Assembly: GCA_009691845.1 (NCBI GenBank)
Contig: SIAJ01000004.1
Span: 1 to 64,000, forward strand
Reading direction: 5' to 3'
Origin: Gemmataceae bacterium
GTDB taxonomy: Bacteria; Planctomycetota; Planctomycetia; Gemmatales; Gemmataceae
Length of the DNA stretch: 64,000 nt
Shown: piece after piece, positions 44,834 through 54,276 of the stretch
How the letters are laid out: each line of letters starts with the position of its first letter
How positions within the stretch are numbered: the stretch's first letter is position 1
The notes under the pieces: generated by a model
Database searches by the model: none
Told to the model about the DNA's origin: nothing
The model's input: only the letters and a program-made list of their open reading frames with translations
Translations under genes and position numbers: made by a program

Positions 44834-45586
44834 TTAATTTGTCTCCGCAACATCCCTCATGCTCACCAGCCTCAGCCGACCAAACGGATTGTGCATGGGA
44901 CTCCCGGGCGGCATGTCCTTGGTTTCCTCCGCGTCGGTGCGAAAGCGCGGGCCGTCCAGGTCGGCGATGATATGCCCGTCATCGACCGGTTTATCGCTGC
45001 TTGCGAGGTAGCGAATGACGTCGATGATGTCGAAGTCGTCCGCGTCCGAGCGTTTCATCACCACCTCACGCAAGCCGAGCACGTGCATCCCCATCGTCCA
45101 CACTTCCGTTCGGGACTTAATGATGGAGACAAACGCGAAACTGAGTGCGTCCGGGCCGCCGTCGTCGGTCATCTCGAGCCAATTTTTCCCGCCATGTGCG
45201 AGTCCGCTGTTATCGATGAACACGCCTCCGCCGCCGGCCCGGACAAAGGCAGCGCCGGCCTGCATCATTCGGTGGGCTGCCTGCATCGAACCGCCAGGGC
45301 CGCTCAAGAAGACATTTACTTTGTAGCCGTTGACCGTTGCCAGTTCGTCCTTGGTCGCTGGTCGTCGGCAGGACGAGCGGAAGATTTCGGCGAACTGATC
45401 ATCGGCCTTCGCCGCACCAAAATCGACCTGCGTCCCGTCCGGCATGATCAATGCTTCCGGCGACAATCGAAAGTCAGCAGGAATGCTATCGAGCAGTTCG
45501 CCCGGATGAGACCATGTGCCCGGAATGCGAAAGGCGATTTCGACTGAGGTGACAGGCAATGCGTCGGGTTTCGGAACCGGCATCAT
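44834..45586 (-). CDS. Conserved hypothetical protein
   Basis: A 250-residue soluble protein. N-terminal about 1-60 are loosely organised (LPVTSVEIAFRIPGTWSHP), then a central region GYKVNVFLSGPGGSMQAAHRMMQAGAAFVRAGGGGVFIDNSG and HGGKNWLEMTDDGGPDALSF that looks like an alpha/beta fold. DUF4261 is a possible name but I am not certain. Start set at the ATG 45586 with GGAGA upstream; the frame extends to 45697 through part of a repeat and is unlikely to be translated. It lies between the ligase and the esterase on the same strand. Confidence 0.5.
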   Translation of the reverse strand: MMPVPKPDALPVTSVEIAFRIPGTWSHPGELLDSIPADFRLSPEALIMPDGTQVDFGAAKADDQFAEIFRSSCRRPATKDELATVNGYKVNVFLSGPGGSMQAAHRMMQAGAAFVRAGGGGVFIDNSGLAHGGKNWLEMTDDGGPDALSFAFVSIIKSRTEVWTMGMHVLGLREVVMKRSDADDFDIIDVIRYLASSDKPVDDGHIIADLDGPRFRTDAEETKDMPPGSPMHNPFGRLRLVSMRDVAETN

Positions 45587-45625
45587 GACAGCAAATCTCC
45601 GAACAGGGGACCACTGACGAATTGC

Positions 45626-45657
45626 CCGTAGCTGAATTCGTGAGAATTCAGCTACGG
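45626..45657. repeat. Perfect hairpin, family C copy 2
   Basis: CCGTAGCTGAATTC pairs perfectly with GAATTCAGCTACGG across loop GTGA. The same hairpin occurs as each arm of the larger repeat at 40198-40268. It lies between the acyl-CoA ligase stop and the hypothetical gene upstream-reading start. Confidence 0.85.
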
Positions 45658-45697
45658 GGCAGGCATCGTTCGGCAACGGCGACATTCGCAGGATCAT

Positions 45698-47320
45698 TCA
45701 CTTGGACGAGCTGTTTTTCTCCGCGATGGCCACTTCGCGCATGCGGAACTTTTGAATCTTTCCAGTTACTGTCATGGGAAAAGAATCGACGAATTTCCAG
45801 TACCGTGGGATCTTGAACGCAGCGATTCGGCCAACACATTGTGTTTGCAGTTCTTCGCCAGTCGAAGTGAATCCCTCTTTCAGCTTCACCCAGGCCATGA
45901 CTTCCTCGCCATAGTGCGGACAGGGCACGCCAATGACTTGTGCATCCGCGATCCCAGGAAGCGTGAACAAGAATTCCTCGACCTCGCGGGGATACACGTT
46001 CTCGCCGCCACGGATGATCATGTCCTTCAATCGGCCCACGATGCAGACGTAGCCCTCGTCGTCCATCGACGCCAAATCTCCGCTGTGCATCCAGCCAGAT
46101 GCGTCGATCGCACTCGCCGTGGCCTTGTCGTCTTCCCAGTAGCCACGCATGACGAGATAGCCACGAGTACACTGCTCGCCCGGAGTTCCTCGCGGCACAA
46201 TTGCTCCAGTGGCCTGATCGATGATCTTGATCTCGACGTGCGGGTGCGGTCGGCCAATTGTCTCGACTCGTTTTTCAAGCGGATCGTCCGGGGCCGTCTG
46301 CGTCGAGACCGGCGAGGTCTCAGTCATGCCGCAGATGATGCCGACCTCGCTCATGTGCATCCGCAATTGCACGTTCTTCATGACCTCCACGGGGCACGGC
46401 GATCCGCCCATCAAGCCCGTTCGCAAACTGCTCAGGACGAATTCATCGAAGCGAGGATGGCCCAGTTCCGCGATAAACATGGTCGGCACCCCATACAGCG
46501 ACGTGCAGCGTTCCGCCTGAATCGTTTCCAAAACCGCGAGCGGGTCGAAGGCCTCCGCAGGAACGACGATGCAGGCACCTCTTGAGGTGCAGCCCAGAAC
46601 GCCGACGACCATGCCGAAACAGTGGTAGAACGGCACCGGCACACAAACGCGATCGCGTTCGTCCAGACGTTCCAATTCGGTCACGAAGTAGGCGTTATTC
46701 AGAATGTTGTGGTGCGACAGCGTGGCCCCTTTCGGAGCACCCGTCGTTCCGGACGTGAATTGAATGTTGATGGCGTCGTCGAATTGCAATTTGGCTTCGA
46801 TTGTCTCGACATCCTTGCTCGGCACGCCGTTGCCCGACTCCAGGAACGCCTCCCATTCGGAGTCGAGCAACAGAACGTCTCGCAAAGCAAGGCATCTTCC
46901 ACGAACCTCGGCCAGCGAGGCCAGGTAATCGTTCTGCCGAAATCGATTCGCGAGGCATAACAAGCTCACGCCGCTACGATTGAGGGCATACTCCAATTCA
47001 CTTGCACGATAAGCGGGGTTAATGTTGACGAGAATCGCCCCGATGCGAGCGGTCGCGAACTGAATCACCACCCACTCGAAACGGTTTGGCGACCAGATGC
47101 CAACACGGTCGCCGGTCTTCACGCCACGAACGAGCAACGCTCGTGCTGCTCGTTCGACGAGATCCCAAAGTTCTCGATAAGTGAAGCGAACTTGCTGATG
47201 CCGAACAACCAGAACCTCACGATCGGGGAATCGCTCCACGGCGCGGCGCAGATTCGCGCTAATGGTTTCGCCCAGAAGCGGAACGGACGAGGGGCCATGA
47301 GCGTAGGAGAGTGAGGGCAT
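45698..47320 (-). CDS. AMP-binding acyl-CoA synthetase (FadD-like)
   Basis: A 540-residue adenylate-forming enzyme. ATP-binding motif [29 protein letters not shown] with the AMP-contacting Asp, the hinge [20 protein letters not shown], and the catalytic-type Lys in TVTGKIQKF. It activates carboxylic acids, most likely medium or long fatty acids, to acyl-CoA. Start at the ATG 47320 (MPSLSYAHG, which matches relatives); the in-frame ATG at 47341 overlaps the previous gene and has no better ribosome site. It follows the gene at 47328-48197 by seven bases, so it is probably co-transcribed. Confidence 0.85.
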   Translation of the reverse strand: MPSLSYAHGPSSVPLLGETISANLRRAVERFPDREVLVVRHQQVRFTYRELWDLVERAARALLVRGVKTGDRVGIWSPNRFEWVVIQFATARIGAILVNINPAYRASELEYALNRSGVSLLCLANRFRQNDYLASLAEVRGRCLALRDVLLLDSEWEAFLESGNGVPSKDVETIEAKLQFDDAINIQFTSGTTGAPKGATLSHHNILNNAYFVTELERLDERDRVCVPVPFYHCFGMVVGVLGCTSRGACIVVPAEAFDPLAVLETIQAERCTSLYGVPTMFIAELGHPRFDEFVLSSLRTGLMGGSPCPVEVMKNVQLRMHMSEVGIICGMTETSPVSTQTAPDDPLEKRVETIGRPHPHVEIKIIDQATGAIVPRGTPGEQCTRGYLVMRGYWEDDKATASAIDASGWMHSGDLASMDDEGYVCIVGRLKDMIIRGGENVYPREVEEFLFTLPGIADAQVIGVPCPHYGEEVMAWVKLKEGFTSTGEELQTQCVGRIAAFKIPRYWKFVDSFPMTVTGKIQKFRMREVAIAEKNSSSK

Positions 47321-47327
47321 CGCTCGA

Positions 47328-48197
47328 TTATTGAACGCCAAACGATTCCGCGGGGCTCTTGCCGAGTTTGCGAGCTTTCAGAACCAACGGCTTCGCTTCT
47401 TCACGCTTGCCATCGAACCAGAGTTCGTGGCCGAGCAGGAAGAGCAAGCCTGCATCATCCGGGAATGCTTCAACCGCTTGAATCAGGGGACGAAGATGGT
47501 CGTCAAAGATCGCGGGCTTCTTCCAGTACAGGTCGCGCGCGACGAAGCGGGCATCCGACCAATCGACGCGGAGTGCAATGCCATCCGCGATTGACGACAC
47601 GGCTTCGCGATATTTGCCGAGAGCGAACTGAGCTTGCGAAATCAGGAAATGGACGGAGGGCTCGTTCGGCGTGATCGTGGCCACACGCTGAAACAACTCC
47701 AGAGCCCGGCCATACTGACCATCGGCAAAGGCCTTTCGTCCGGCTTCCGCCACACGGTCCGCGTCGGGCTGTCCCAACATCGGCTTGGCGGGCTCGACGA
47801 GTTTTTTGGGTACGGGCGGTAGTGGTTTGGGGGCAGGGAGCGCAACCTGGCCAAATTCCGCGGGAATCACCGGCGGTCGAGGCGGGACGACGGCCGGGGC
47901 TTGGGGTGCCTGAATGATGTTGTTGACAATAATCGGCGGTTGCACCTGAATGGGATTATTGACGATCGGGATGCCGGGATAACCGTAGTACCAGGAAGGA
48001 ACCGGACCATAGATCGATCCGAAGCCGTAGCCATACCCACTACCCGAGTACGTGAACGAACTGTACGGACCCGTGCGAACCTGGAAGAAGGCGTTCTGTC
48101 GCTGGCTATAACCATAACCGCCACGGAACTGTGCTTGTGCGGCATCCGCGACAAGGAGTAACGCGGCACTCAACAAGACGATTCGCAAGAACGACAT
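47328..48197 (-). CDS. Secreted TPR protein with Pro/Tyr-rich N-terminal segment
   Basis: A 289-residue protein. Signal peptide 1-22 ([10 protein letters not shown]). Residues 25-130 are rich in Gly, Tyr, Pro and Gln ([32 protein letters not shown]), low complexity and probably disordered. From about 140 a TPR pair follows ([32 protein letters not shown] and [18 protein letters not shown]). Likely a cell-envelope protein with unknown partners. It is followed at once by the acyl-CoA ligase gene on the same strand. Confidence 0.7.
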   Translation of the reverse strand: MSFLRIVLLSAALLLVADAAQAQFRGGYGYSQRQNAFFQVRTGPYSSFTYSGSGYGYGFGSIYGPVPSWYYGYPGIPIVNNPIQVQPPIIVNNIIQAPQAPAVVPPRPPVIPAEFGQVALPAPKPLPPVPKKLVEPAKPMLGQPDADRVAEAGRKAFADGQYGRALELFQRVATITPNEPSVHFLISQAQFALGKYREAVSSIADGIALRVDWSDARFVARDLYWKKPAIFDDHLRPLIQAVEAFPDDAGLLFLLGHELWFDGKREEAKPLVLKARKLGKSPAESFGVQ

Positions 48198-48294
48198 GGC
48201 CGTTCCTCGGTAATGGAGATGACCGGCACCTTGGTCATCGAGGATGATGAATTATCCTGCATAACGGTTCCGGAAGCAAGTCGTTAGTACTCGA

Positions 48295-49389
48295 TTATGC
48301 AATCCGGTGCTCTCGCGTCTCGTCAATCAGTTGCTGCAGCCACTCCCTGTAAGGTGTGCCACCCGTTCCACGCGGGTCTTGTACGTTGCGATGGATATAC
48401 AAGTCGGCCCAGCCGAAATGCACTTCGCGGAACGCGGCAATGGCTTCCAGCAGATCGTTGAATGCCTCTTTCCCGGCCAATGGTTTCACGGGCGGCAAGG
48501 CCTCGACCTCGTCGAGTACCGCTCGATGGTCGGCTGGCATGAAGCGTCGCATGTCCGCCAGGTGATTCATCAACATCGAATTCTTGTGCGGAATTTTGAG
48601 GAATGCGACCAGCATCGGCAGGATGCTCGACTGGGCACCCGTTTCGCCCCGATAGCTCATCGGTGCAGTTTCGACCCCTTCATACACAACGTTTTCGAAG
48701 AAGCGGATGTACGGCCGAAAGGTTTTGAAGTAGAGATGTGGGTCCATTTTCTCCGGAATGCGGCGAAGAACGGCGACTTGCTTCCACGCTGCTGCCGCGA
48801 TCTCCGCGATCAGTGCATCAATCTCCGCACCCGGCATGCCCGCACTCAGAAAAGGTTTCAGTCGCTCGATGGCCGAGAGAATCGTCGCAGCAATCGCCTC
48901 GATCTCGACGTGCACCAGGATGAACCAGTGCTCGTCGTACATATGCACGAAGTTCTGAATCGTATCGATATTGCCGAGCGCGATCGGGCCATCCGGTCGG
49001 ATTCGCTTCCAGTTGAACAGGGCGTAGCCGTCGTAACTCAGGATCGGTGGACGATTCAGCAGCTTGCACGCATTGCAGAAAGGGACGGCAATATTTTTCG
49101 GCAACGTCGATTCCGGAGGCAACGGAACCTGATTGATAAACGCGGACGTCAGAAACCCGAGCCGCACGTAGTAGAGTCGCAAATAGGGCAACTGCACGGG
49201 CGAGACCGGACCATCGGGCCACGCGGGAATCCTGAGTTCACGGGCGTACGTGCGAAAGCTGCCATCCTGAAGCAGGCTTGGAATATTGCGGCCAAGTTCA
49301 TCGAGTTGGGCAAACTCGGAACCGAAAGGAAAGTGCGTGGCGGGGTCTGCTTCGGGAAGGAAGCCCCGACGAGTGAAGGTAGCGTCCAT
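48295..49389 (-). CDS. Indoleamine 2,3-dioxygenase family haem protein
   Basis: A 364-residue protein matching the IDO family: RPFIRFFENVVYEGV-like region PYIRFFENVVYEGVE, GETGAQSSILPMLVAFL, ADMRRFMPADHRAVLDEV, and the C-terminal AFREVHFGWADLYIH with the probable proximal haem His at residue 324, then GTGGTPYREWLQQL. The exact match to substrate contacts cannot be checked by eye. The family oxidises tryptophan to N-formylkynurenine or related indoles; no kynureninase or formamidase gene is nearby, so the pathway is uncertain. Bacterial members are uncommon. Start at the ATG 49389. Confidence 0.75.
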   Translation of the reverse strand: MDATFTRRGFLPEADPATHFPFGSEFAQLDELGRNIPSLLQDGSFRTYARELRIPAWPDGPVSPVQLPYLRLYYVRLGFLTSAFINQVPLPPESTLPKNIAVPFCNACKLLNRPPILSYDGYALFNWKRIRPDGPIALGNIDTIQNFVHMYDEHWFILVHVEIEAIAATILSAIERLKPFLSAGMPGAEIDALIAEIAAAAWKQVAVLRRIPEKMDPHLYFKTFRPYIRFFENVVYEGVETAPMSYRGETGAQSSILPMLVAFLKIPHKNSMLMNHLADMRRFMPADHRAVLDEVEALPPVKPLAGKEAFNDLLEAIAAFREVHFGWADLYIHRNVQDPRGTGGTPYREWLQQLIDETREHRIA

Positions 49390-49426
49390 GCAGGAATTAT
49401 AGCATGGAACAAGGAACAGAAACTAT

Positions 49427-49509
49427 CAGAGCCGCACACGTAGCGAAGCGGAGTAAGCGGTCCGGGCGTCGCAGCCCGCTTACTCCGCTTCGCTACATGC
49501 GCGGCTCCG
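49427..49509. repeat. Long near-perfect hairpin, family A copy 2
   Basis: Arms 49427-49458 and 49478-49509, 32 bases each, repeat the sequence of the hairpin at 30162-30244 (left end CAGAGCCGCACACGTAGCG) with a few substitutions. The 19-base loop differs from copy 1. It lies between the upstream end of the IDO gene and the small lipoprotein gene. Confidence 0.85.
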
Positions 49510-49521
49510 ACAAGCATGCGC

Positions 49522-49776
49522 CTAGTGCTTAACCTTTGGCATCACCTTCGGTGGGCCGATCGGCTCGAAACCATCGCCCTTGCCAGCGGAGACTGGCGCA
49601 CGCGGGCTGACAACAGTCGGTGCAATCCCGCCCGGCGTGGTAGCGTGATGGGTCACGTGTGGATTGTGGCCCCTGGAATCGCCGGGGATCGGTGCACAAT
49701 CGCACTCGCCGCCAACGTGCTGGCAACCGAGACCGAATGGCAAAAGCAACATACTGGCCGCGAACAACTTGCGCAT
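49522..49776 (-). CDS. Small lipoprotein
   Basis: An 84-residue protein with a lipoprotein signal (KLFAASMLLLPFGLGC, lipobox C18). The mature part has ECDCAP, a histidine-rich segment (HNPHVTHHATTPGG) and a Pro/Lys tail. No family recognised. Start at the ATG 49776, with GGGAGGGAA upstream; the in-frame ATG at 49839 lacks a signal. A metal-binding role is only a guess from the His and Cys. Confidence 0.6.
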   Translation of the reverse strand: MRKLFAASMLLLPFGLGCQHVGGECDCAPIPGDSRGHNPHVTHHATTPGGIAPTVVSPRAPVSAGKGDGFEPIGPPKVMPKVKH

Positions 49777-49973
49777 GGGGTTCCCTCCCTGGCCCGGACC
49801 ATGGCCAACCATCCTGGCGGCTTCGGAAGCGGGTGACAACGCGGCCTCCCGGGACCGCCTATTTCACCTGTTCTTTCGTCAAACGTGGCTTTCGTGCTTT
49901 ACCCATTTTTACCGGACCACCCAAAAGCCGAGATAAGATGGGTGGGTTACGCAATCGGAAATCTGGAGAAGAC

Positions 49974-50669
49974 ATGGACGCCATCGTTCTCGCGGCCGGG
50001 CTCGGGACTCGCTTGAGGCCTCACACGCTGACCGTGCCGAAGCCGTTACTCCCCGTGCAGGGCCGGCCGATTCTCGATTGGATCATCGGTGCCTTGCCAC
50101 CGGAAGTCACTCGCTTGATCGTGGTGACAAATTATCTTGCGGTGCAGGTCGATGCCTATCTCGCGAAGCAAACGCACATCCGCGACTGGACGACGGTTCG
50201 ACAGGAAGTGCCACGCGGCACCGGCGACGCACTGCGAGTATGTAAGCCGCACGTGAAGTGCGAGCAGTTGCTCGTACTCAACGGCGACGATCTATACGGA
50301 GCCGCCGACCTCGCCAAGCTGGCCTCGAAGCCGGCCGGCATCCTTGCTCATCCCGTGGCGGAGCCTCGCAACTTCGGCGTGCTCTTCCCGAAAAACGATG
50401 ACAGGACGATCCTCGATCGGCTGGTCGAAAAGCCCGACATGGACGGCCCGGCCCTGGCAAACATCGGGGCCTATGTGTTCCCGCGGTCCGTGTTCGATAT
50501 CGAACTGACGCTCTCGAAACGCAACGAGTACGAGATCACGGAGGCCATCGACAAGCTCGCTCAGTTGGCTCCGTTTCACGTCGTCGAGGCGACCTTCTGG
50601 CTGCCGATCGGTACCGTGGAAGCGTGGAACGCAGCACAAACTGCCGATCTGTCGAAAGCGAAGCGATGA
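49974..50669 (+). CDS. Sugar-phosphate nucleotidyltransferase
   Basis: A 231-residue NTP-transferase. N-terminal signature AAGLGTRLRPHTLTVPKPLLPV, a ribosome-proximal fold with NGDDLYGAADL (metal-binding Asp) and VEKPDMDGPALANIGAYVF. It makes NDP-sugars; the closest families are glucose-1-phosphate thymidylyl/uridylyltransferases and MurNAc-1-phosphate uridylyltransferase (MurU). The short length fits the latter group or a stand-alone catalytic domain. Start at the ATG 49974 (GGAGA six bases upstream). The stop overlaps the next start by four bases. Confidence 0.82.
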   Translation: MDAIVLAAGLGTRLRPHTLTVPKPLLPVQGRPILDWIIGALPPEVTRLIVVTNYLAVQVDAYLAKQTHIRDWTTVRQEVPRGTGDALRVCKPHVKCEQLLVLNGDDLYGAADLAKLASKPAGILAHPVAEPRNFGVLFPKNDDRTILDRLVEKPDMDGPALANIGAYVFPRSVFDIELTLSKRNEYEITEAIDKLAQLAPFHVVEATFWLPIGTVEAWNAAQTADLSKAKR

Positions 50670-51193
50670 GCGAGCACGACCAACGCGAAGACTACGACGA
50701 CAAGCCCGACCGTGGTCGGCTGGCCTCGAAGGAAATTGTCGCCTGGCCAGCGAGCGTCATGTGGGTACTCGGGCTGATGCAGTGCGTCTTTACGCAAGTC
50801 GGCCTGGTGTTTTTGGCTTGCATGTTTGTCGCCGAGGGTCTTGATGCCGGCAAGTCGTTCGGCGAGATTTGGCAGACGGCATTTTCAGAAGAGGCTGAAG
50901 TTCTGACATTGCTCGCTTGGCCTATTGTGACGGCCTGCGCGGTATTGGTCATGCAGGGTGCGAACGATCTTCGACGCTTTCGTCGATACCCTTTGGTCAT
51001 CGCCAGCGTTGTGCTCACGTTCCTATCGATTCCGTTCATATACCTCGGAGTGCTGGGCATCCCACTGAGCATCTGGCTCGCCTTGCTTCTCCTTCGTCGC
51101 GACGTTCGCGCTCGTTTCGAGGCCGTCGCCTGTGGCAACATTGTCAACCATTCTGGCGAAGAATCAAATGCGCGAAGTACCAATGCCACTTGA
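50666..51193 (+). CDS. Integral membrane protein
   Basis: A 175-residue protein with an acidic N-terminal tail (SEHDQREDYDDKPDRG) and about four hydrophobic helices (WVLGLMQCVFTQVGLVFLAC, LTLLAWPIVTACAVLVM, PLVIASVVLTFLSIPFIYLG, IPLSIWLALLLL). Function unknown. The ATG at 50666 overlaps the upstream stop (ATGA), indicating translational coupling with the nucleotidyltransferase. No family name is secure. Confidence 0.7.
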   Translation: MSEHDQREDYDDKPDRGRLASKEIVAWPASVMWVLGLMQCVFTQVGLVFLACMFVAEGLDAGKSFGEIWQTAFSEEAEVLTLLAWPIVTACAVLVMQGANDLRRFRRYPLVIASVVLTFLSIPFIYLGVLGIPLSIWLALLLLRRDVRARFEAVACGNIVNHSGEESNARSTNAT

Positions 51194-51245
51194 ATCCAGT
51201 TCACTTCTCATGCTGAGCGGGCATCGAATATGCATCCATCGTTCG

Positions 51246-52067
51246 TCACCCAACAACCAGACTGTCCGCATCGAACACCGGGCCTTCGGTGCAAACTCGC
51301 TTGTAGTCCCATCCCGTTGCCGTCTTCACTTTCGTCACGCAACTGAAGCAGACTCCGAAACCGCAGGCCATCGGCGTCTCCAGTGAGACGTAACACTTCG
51401 CCTTCCAGGAAGCCGTGAGCTTCGTCAAAGCGTGTAACATTGGTTCCGGCCCGCAGCCGACGAAGGGTCCAGCGGGCCGATCACGTTCGAGCAACCGCGT
51501 GACGAAACCACGTTCGCCGATGGAACCGTCGTCGCTAGCCAGGTGAACTTCACAGCCTGCCGCCTGGAAATCCTCTACACCTGCGGCGAGACTGGCGGTT
51601 CGCACACCGTAGTAGAGCGAGACTCGCTCTACCCGCTTCCTGGGTCGCTGACCGGCGTATCCCCGCGTCCCTAGCAATTCGCGAACGTATGCCAGGAACG
51701 GCGTCTGGCCGATGCCCCCCGCCACGCAGACACCGTGCTCGGCTTCGAGTTGTGGGAAGCCGTTACCGAGCGGCCCCCAGAGTTCAATCGGTTCCCCCGC
51801 CTTTACCTCGGCGAGTAGCCCGGTCATCTTGCCGACGACGAGATAGACGACATCGAGAGCGACCGGAGTACCGGACGGGTCGAGAACCGTGTCGTAGAGA
51901 GCGAATGGTCGGGCGAGAAGCGGATCGGATGTGCCAGGCAACCGCAACATCAGGAATTGGCCGGGCCGGATTGCTGCCGCGATCTCCGGACAATCGAGCC
52001 GAATGCGAAAGGTTCGTTCCGCGAGGGAAACGTTTTCGATCACCTGGGCAGTGCGTTGCAGGATCAT
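51246..52067 (-). CDS. pyrK: Dihydroorotate dehydrogenase electron-transfer subunit PyrK
   Basis: A 273-residue iron-sulfur flavoprotein. FAD-binding RPFALYD and NAD-binding VCVAGGIGQTPFLAY are present, and the [2Fe-2S] cluster is bound by CGFGVCFSC with a later Cys in KRVCTEGPVF. It passes electrons from dihydroorotate oxidation by PyrD to NAD. The pyrD gene is not adjacent; here it is coupled to a pseudouridine synthase gene by a four-base overlap. Related PyrK-like proteins serve other oxidoreductases, so the role is likely but not certain. Confidence 0.85.
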   Translation of the reverse strand: MILQRTAQVIENVSLAERTFRIRLDCPEIAAAIRPGQFLMLRLPGTSDPLLARPFALYDTVLDPSGTPVALDVVYLVVGKMTGLLAEVKAGEPIELWGPLGNGFPQLEAEHGVCVAGGIGQTPFLAYVRELLGTRGYAGQRPRKRVERVSLYYGVRTASLAAGVEDFQAAGCEVHLASDDGSIGERGFVTRLLERDRPAGPFVGCGPEPMLHALTKLTASWKAKCYVSLETPMACGFGVCFSCVTKVKTATGWDYKRVCTEGPVFDADSLVVG

Positions 52068-52810
52068 CCGTTTGAAGTGGCCGATTTGGTTTCACGTTGC
52101 CGCACGCTCTGGCGCAGTCCCTCGATCTCCGCAATCGCCAACTTCCGCGATTTCCCCTTGGGAAGTCGATCAAGACAAACCGAGCCAATGGCCACGCGTT
52201 TGAGCCGCATGACCTTGTGGCGAAGCTTGGCCAGCATGCGGCGAACTTCGCGGTTCTTGCCTTCCGCAAGCACAATCTTGAGCCAGGTGCTTTCGCCCTG
52301 ACGCTTGAATCGCTTGACGAACTTGGCTTTCACGCGGCCGTCGCTTAGCCAGACGCCGGTCGTGATTTGCTTCAATTCGTCGGGCGTAGGCGAACCGGCA
52401 ACGAGGACTTCGTAGGTTTTTTCCACGCCGTAACGCGGATGCATGAGTTGCTGGGCAAGATCGCCATCGTTGGTGAGCAGAAGCAATCCTTCACTATCCT
52501 CGTCAAGCCGACCCACGGTGTACACTCGCTGATCGACGTGCGGCACCAGATGAAGAGCCAACGGCCGACCGGCCGGATCGTGGTTCGTGCAGAGATAGCC
52601 GCGCGGCTTGTTGACGGCCCAGTAAACGAGTTTCTCTACCTGGACTGGAGAATCGTCCAGGAAGACTTTCGTAGTAACCTGGTCGACCTGGACACCGAGA
52701 TCGCGAACGATCACGCCGTCGATCTTGATGCGGCCGGCAACAATCAGGTCGTCGCAATGACGCCGAGAGCCGACACCGGCGTGAGCGAGATATTTATTCA
52801 AGCGAAGCAT
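52064..52810 (-). CDS. Pseudouridine synthase, RsuA/RluB/RluE family
   Basis: A 248-residue enzyme. N-terminal S4 RNA-binding domain (LNKYLAHAGVGSRRHCDDLI, GRIKIDG) and the catalytic domain with D103 in GRLDEDSEGLLLLTNDG; KNREVRRMLA follows. It makes pseudouridine in 23S or 16S rRNA; the RluB type is most likely. The C-terminal tail is basic (RQRETKSATSNG). Its stop overlaps the pyrK start by four bases. Confidence 0.88.
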   Translation of the reverse strand: MLRLNKYLAHAGVGSRRHCDDLIVAGRIKIDGVIVRDLGVQVDQVTTKVFLDDSPVQVEKLVYWAVNKPRGYLCTNHDPAGRPLALHLVPHVDQRVYTVGRLDEDSEGLLLLTNDGDLAQQLMHPRYGVEKTYEVLVAGSPTPDELKQITTGVWLSDGRVKAKFVKRFKRQGESTWLKIVLAEGKNREVRRMLAKLRHKVMRLKRVAIGSVCLDRLPKGKSRKLAIAEIEGLRQSVRQRETKSATSNG

Positions 52811-52915
52811 GAAGACATTGTAGGGCGCAGTCGATAGTCTTCGTTCGCTTTGCGACCGGGATCGTCGGGGTTTTCGTCGCTCAGGTTGGAAACCTGAGCC
52901 AGGAATCCAAGAGCA

Positions 52916-53773
52916 CTACTTCGGGACTGCGATCCCGGGAGCCGATTCCACGGGAATCTCTTTTGAAGCCTTGCTCGGTGGCAAAATCTTCGACAGGGGC
53001 GTGGAGTATTCGACCGGAGCAGGCGCTGGTTTTTCTTCGCTAGCAACCGGCTTTCGCAAACTCGCACTGGGTACTTCGGGTTTCACGGCCGGAGTCTCAA
53101 TCGGCGGCAATTTCAAGGTCGCGCCTGGCGCGGACCTCTCGTTCACATCCGACGGAACGGCAGGAGCCGGTAACTTTGGGCCTTCGCCTGGCGAGCCGAA
53201 CACGACAGGAGTCTCTTCTCGAAAAAGCGGCGGCACACCCAAACCGATCTTGGGCGGCTCATTTGGGATCGTAACAACGCTTCTCAGAGGACTCACGTAC
53301 GGCACAGCACCTGAATAAATGGGGGCATTCCCGAAGCCGTTGTGGCTCGGCGTGCCGTATCCGTACCACTTCCATGCCTGCGCTGAGCCAGGAGCAGGGA
53401 CATCCGAGGTCATCAAGGCCGGAACTTCGACCGGGCGCGAGGGCTGTCGCAAAACAGGTGCGGAGGCCGAAACTTCAGCCGGCCGCATCGGCTGCCGAAA
53501 CGTCGGGGCCGGCATGGAAACTGGGACGGAGGCGTTTTCGAATGGAACCGGGGCAGGCTTGGCTTCAGACGCCTTCGGCGGAGAAGTAAAGACGCGGAAC
53601 GGATCATACCAAGGGGCTTTTCGGCTGCTGTAAACGGCAGGGTATTCGCGAGAAAGCCCTGGGTCGGCAGCGACCGAAACCGAGTCTAAGGCGCACGACA
53701 ATGACGCGGCCAGGATGGCTCGTCGGATGAATCGTGCGGTAGTTCGGCGATCGCTCACGTTCCTGATTCCCAT
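52916..53773 (-). CDS. Proline-rich secreted protein
   Basis: A 285-residue protein with a signal-like N-terminus (RRAILAASLSCALDSVSVA) and a low-complexity mature part with repeated Pro-Val/Pro-Ala motifs (RQPMRPAEVSASAPVLRQP, PVEVPALMTSDVPAP). No domain can be named. It lies downstream of two other secreted genes on the same strand. Start chosen at 53773 (ATG just before the signal), rather than the ATG at 53809, which lies in a hairpin arm. Confidence 0.55.
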   Translation of the reverse strand: MGIRNVSDRRTTARFIRRAILAASLSCALDSVSVAADPGLSREYPAVYSSRKAPWYDPFRVFTSPPKASEAKPAPVPFENASVPVSMPAPTFRQPMRPAEVSASAPVLRQPSRPVEVPALMTSDVPAPGSAQAWKWYGYGTPSHNGFGNAPIYSGAVPYVSPLRSVVTIPNEPPKIGLGVPPLFREETPVVFGSPGEGPKLPAPAVPSDVNERSAPGATLKLPPIETPAVKPEVPSASLRKPVASEEKPAPAPVEYSTPLSKILPPSKASKEIPVESAPGIAVPK

Positions 53774-53781
53774 AGTAGTTC

Positions 53782-53820
53782 GCACACACCGTGTGCGGAA
53801 GGTCGGCACACGGTGTGTGC
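53782..53820. repeat. Perfect hairpin between two secreted-protein genes
   Basis: Arms 53782-53796 (GCACACACCGTGTGC) and 53806-53820 are perfect inverted copies with a nine-base loop. It overlaps the alternative start of the 3' gene and ends just before the stop of the 53834-54268 gene. Confidence 0.75.
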
Positions 53821-53833
53821 CGACGACTTTGAA

Positions 53834-54268
53834 CTAGCGGCGGCGTTGTTGCTGTGCCCCACGAGAGAAATACTGCCCCGATGTTGGCCCGAAATAATTC
53901 AGGGTGTTGTTGAACGTCGTGCCATGCCCGGTTGGGGCGACCTTGCTCGCATCGCGAGGATCGTCCGAGAAATCGGCCAGCGTATCGGCTCCCGGGAAGT
54001 AGCTCATCCTTGGACCAGCGCCGGATTGGCCGAACACCGCGGAGAAGGCGGACGGCTGGGTCCCCGGTCGTACGCCGTAAAAATAGTTCACGGCCGTATT
54101 CCCGCCACGCAACAGATTCAAGTACGGGCTCAGCGGCTGGGCACTGCGGTTGCTCATGTTGGGAGCATAGCCGCTACCATTCGTCGAGCCCGTGATCTGA
54201 GCGGAAGCGCTCGTCGTGAGCAGCAAGATCGAGGTCAGTGTCGCCGCGGCAACGGCAAGGATCTTCAT
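53834..54268 (-). CDS. Small secreted protein
   Basis: A 144-residue protein with a signal peptide (ILAVAAATLTSILLLTTSASA) and a mature region rich in Asn, Gly, Ser and aromatic residues (NGSGYAPNMSNRSAQPLSPY, GQYFSRGAQQQRRR). No family recognised. The ATG at 54268 is eight bases after the stop of the Wza-like gene upstream of it, so the two form an operon. Confidence 0.65.
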   Translation of the reverse strand: MKILAVAAATLTSILLLTTSASAQITGSTNGSGYAPNMSNRSAQPLSPYLNLLRGGNTAVNYFYGVRPGTQPSAFSAVFGQSGAGPRMSYFPGADTLADFSDDPRDASKVAPTGHGTTFNNTLNYFGPTSGQYFSRGAQQQRRR

Positions 54269-54276
54269 GGTGTGTC

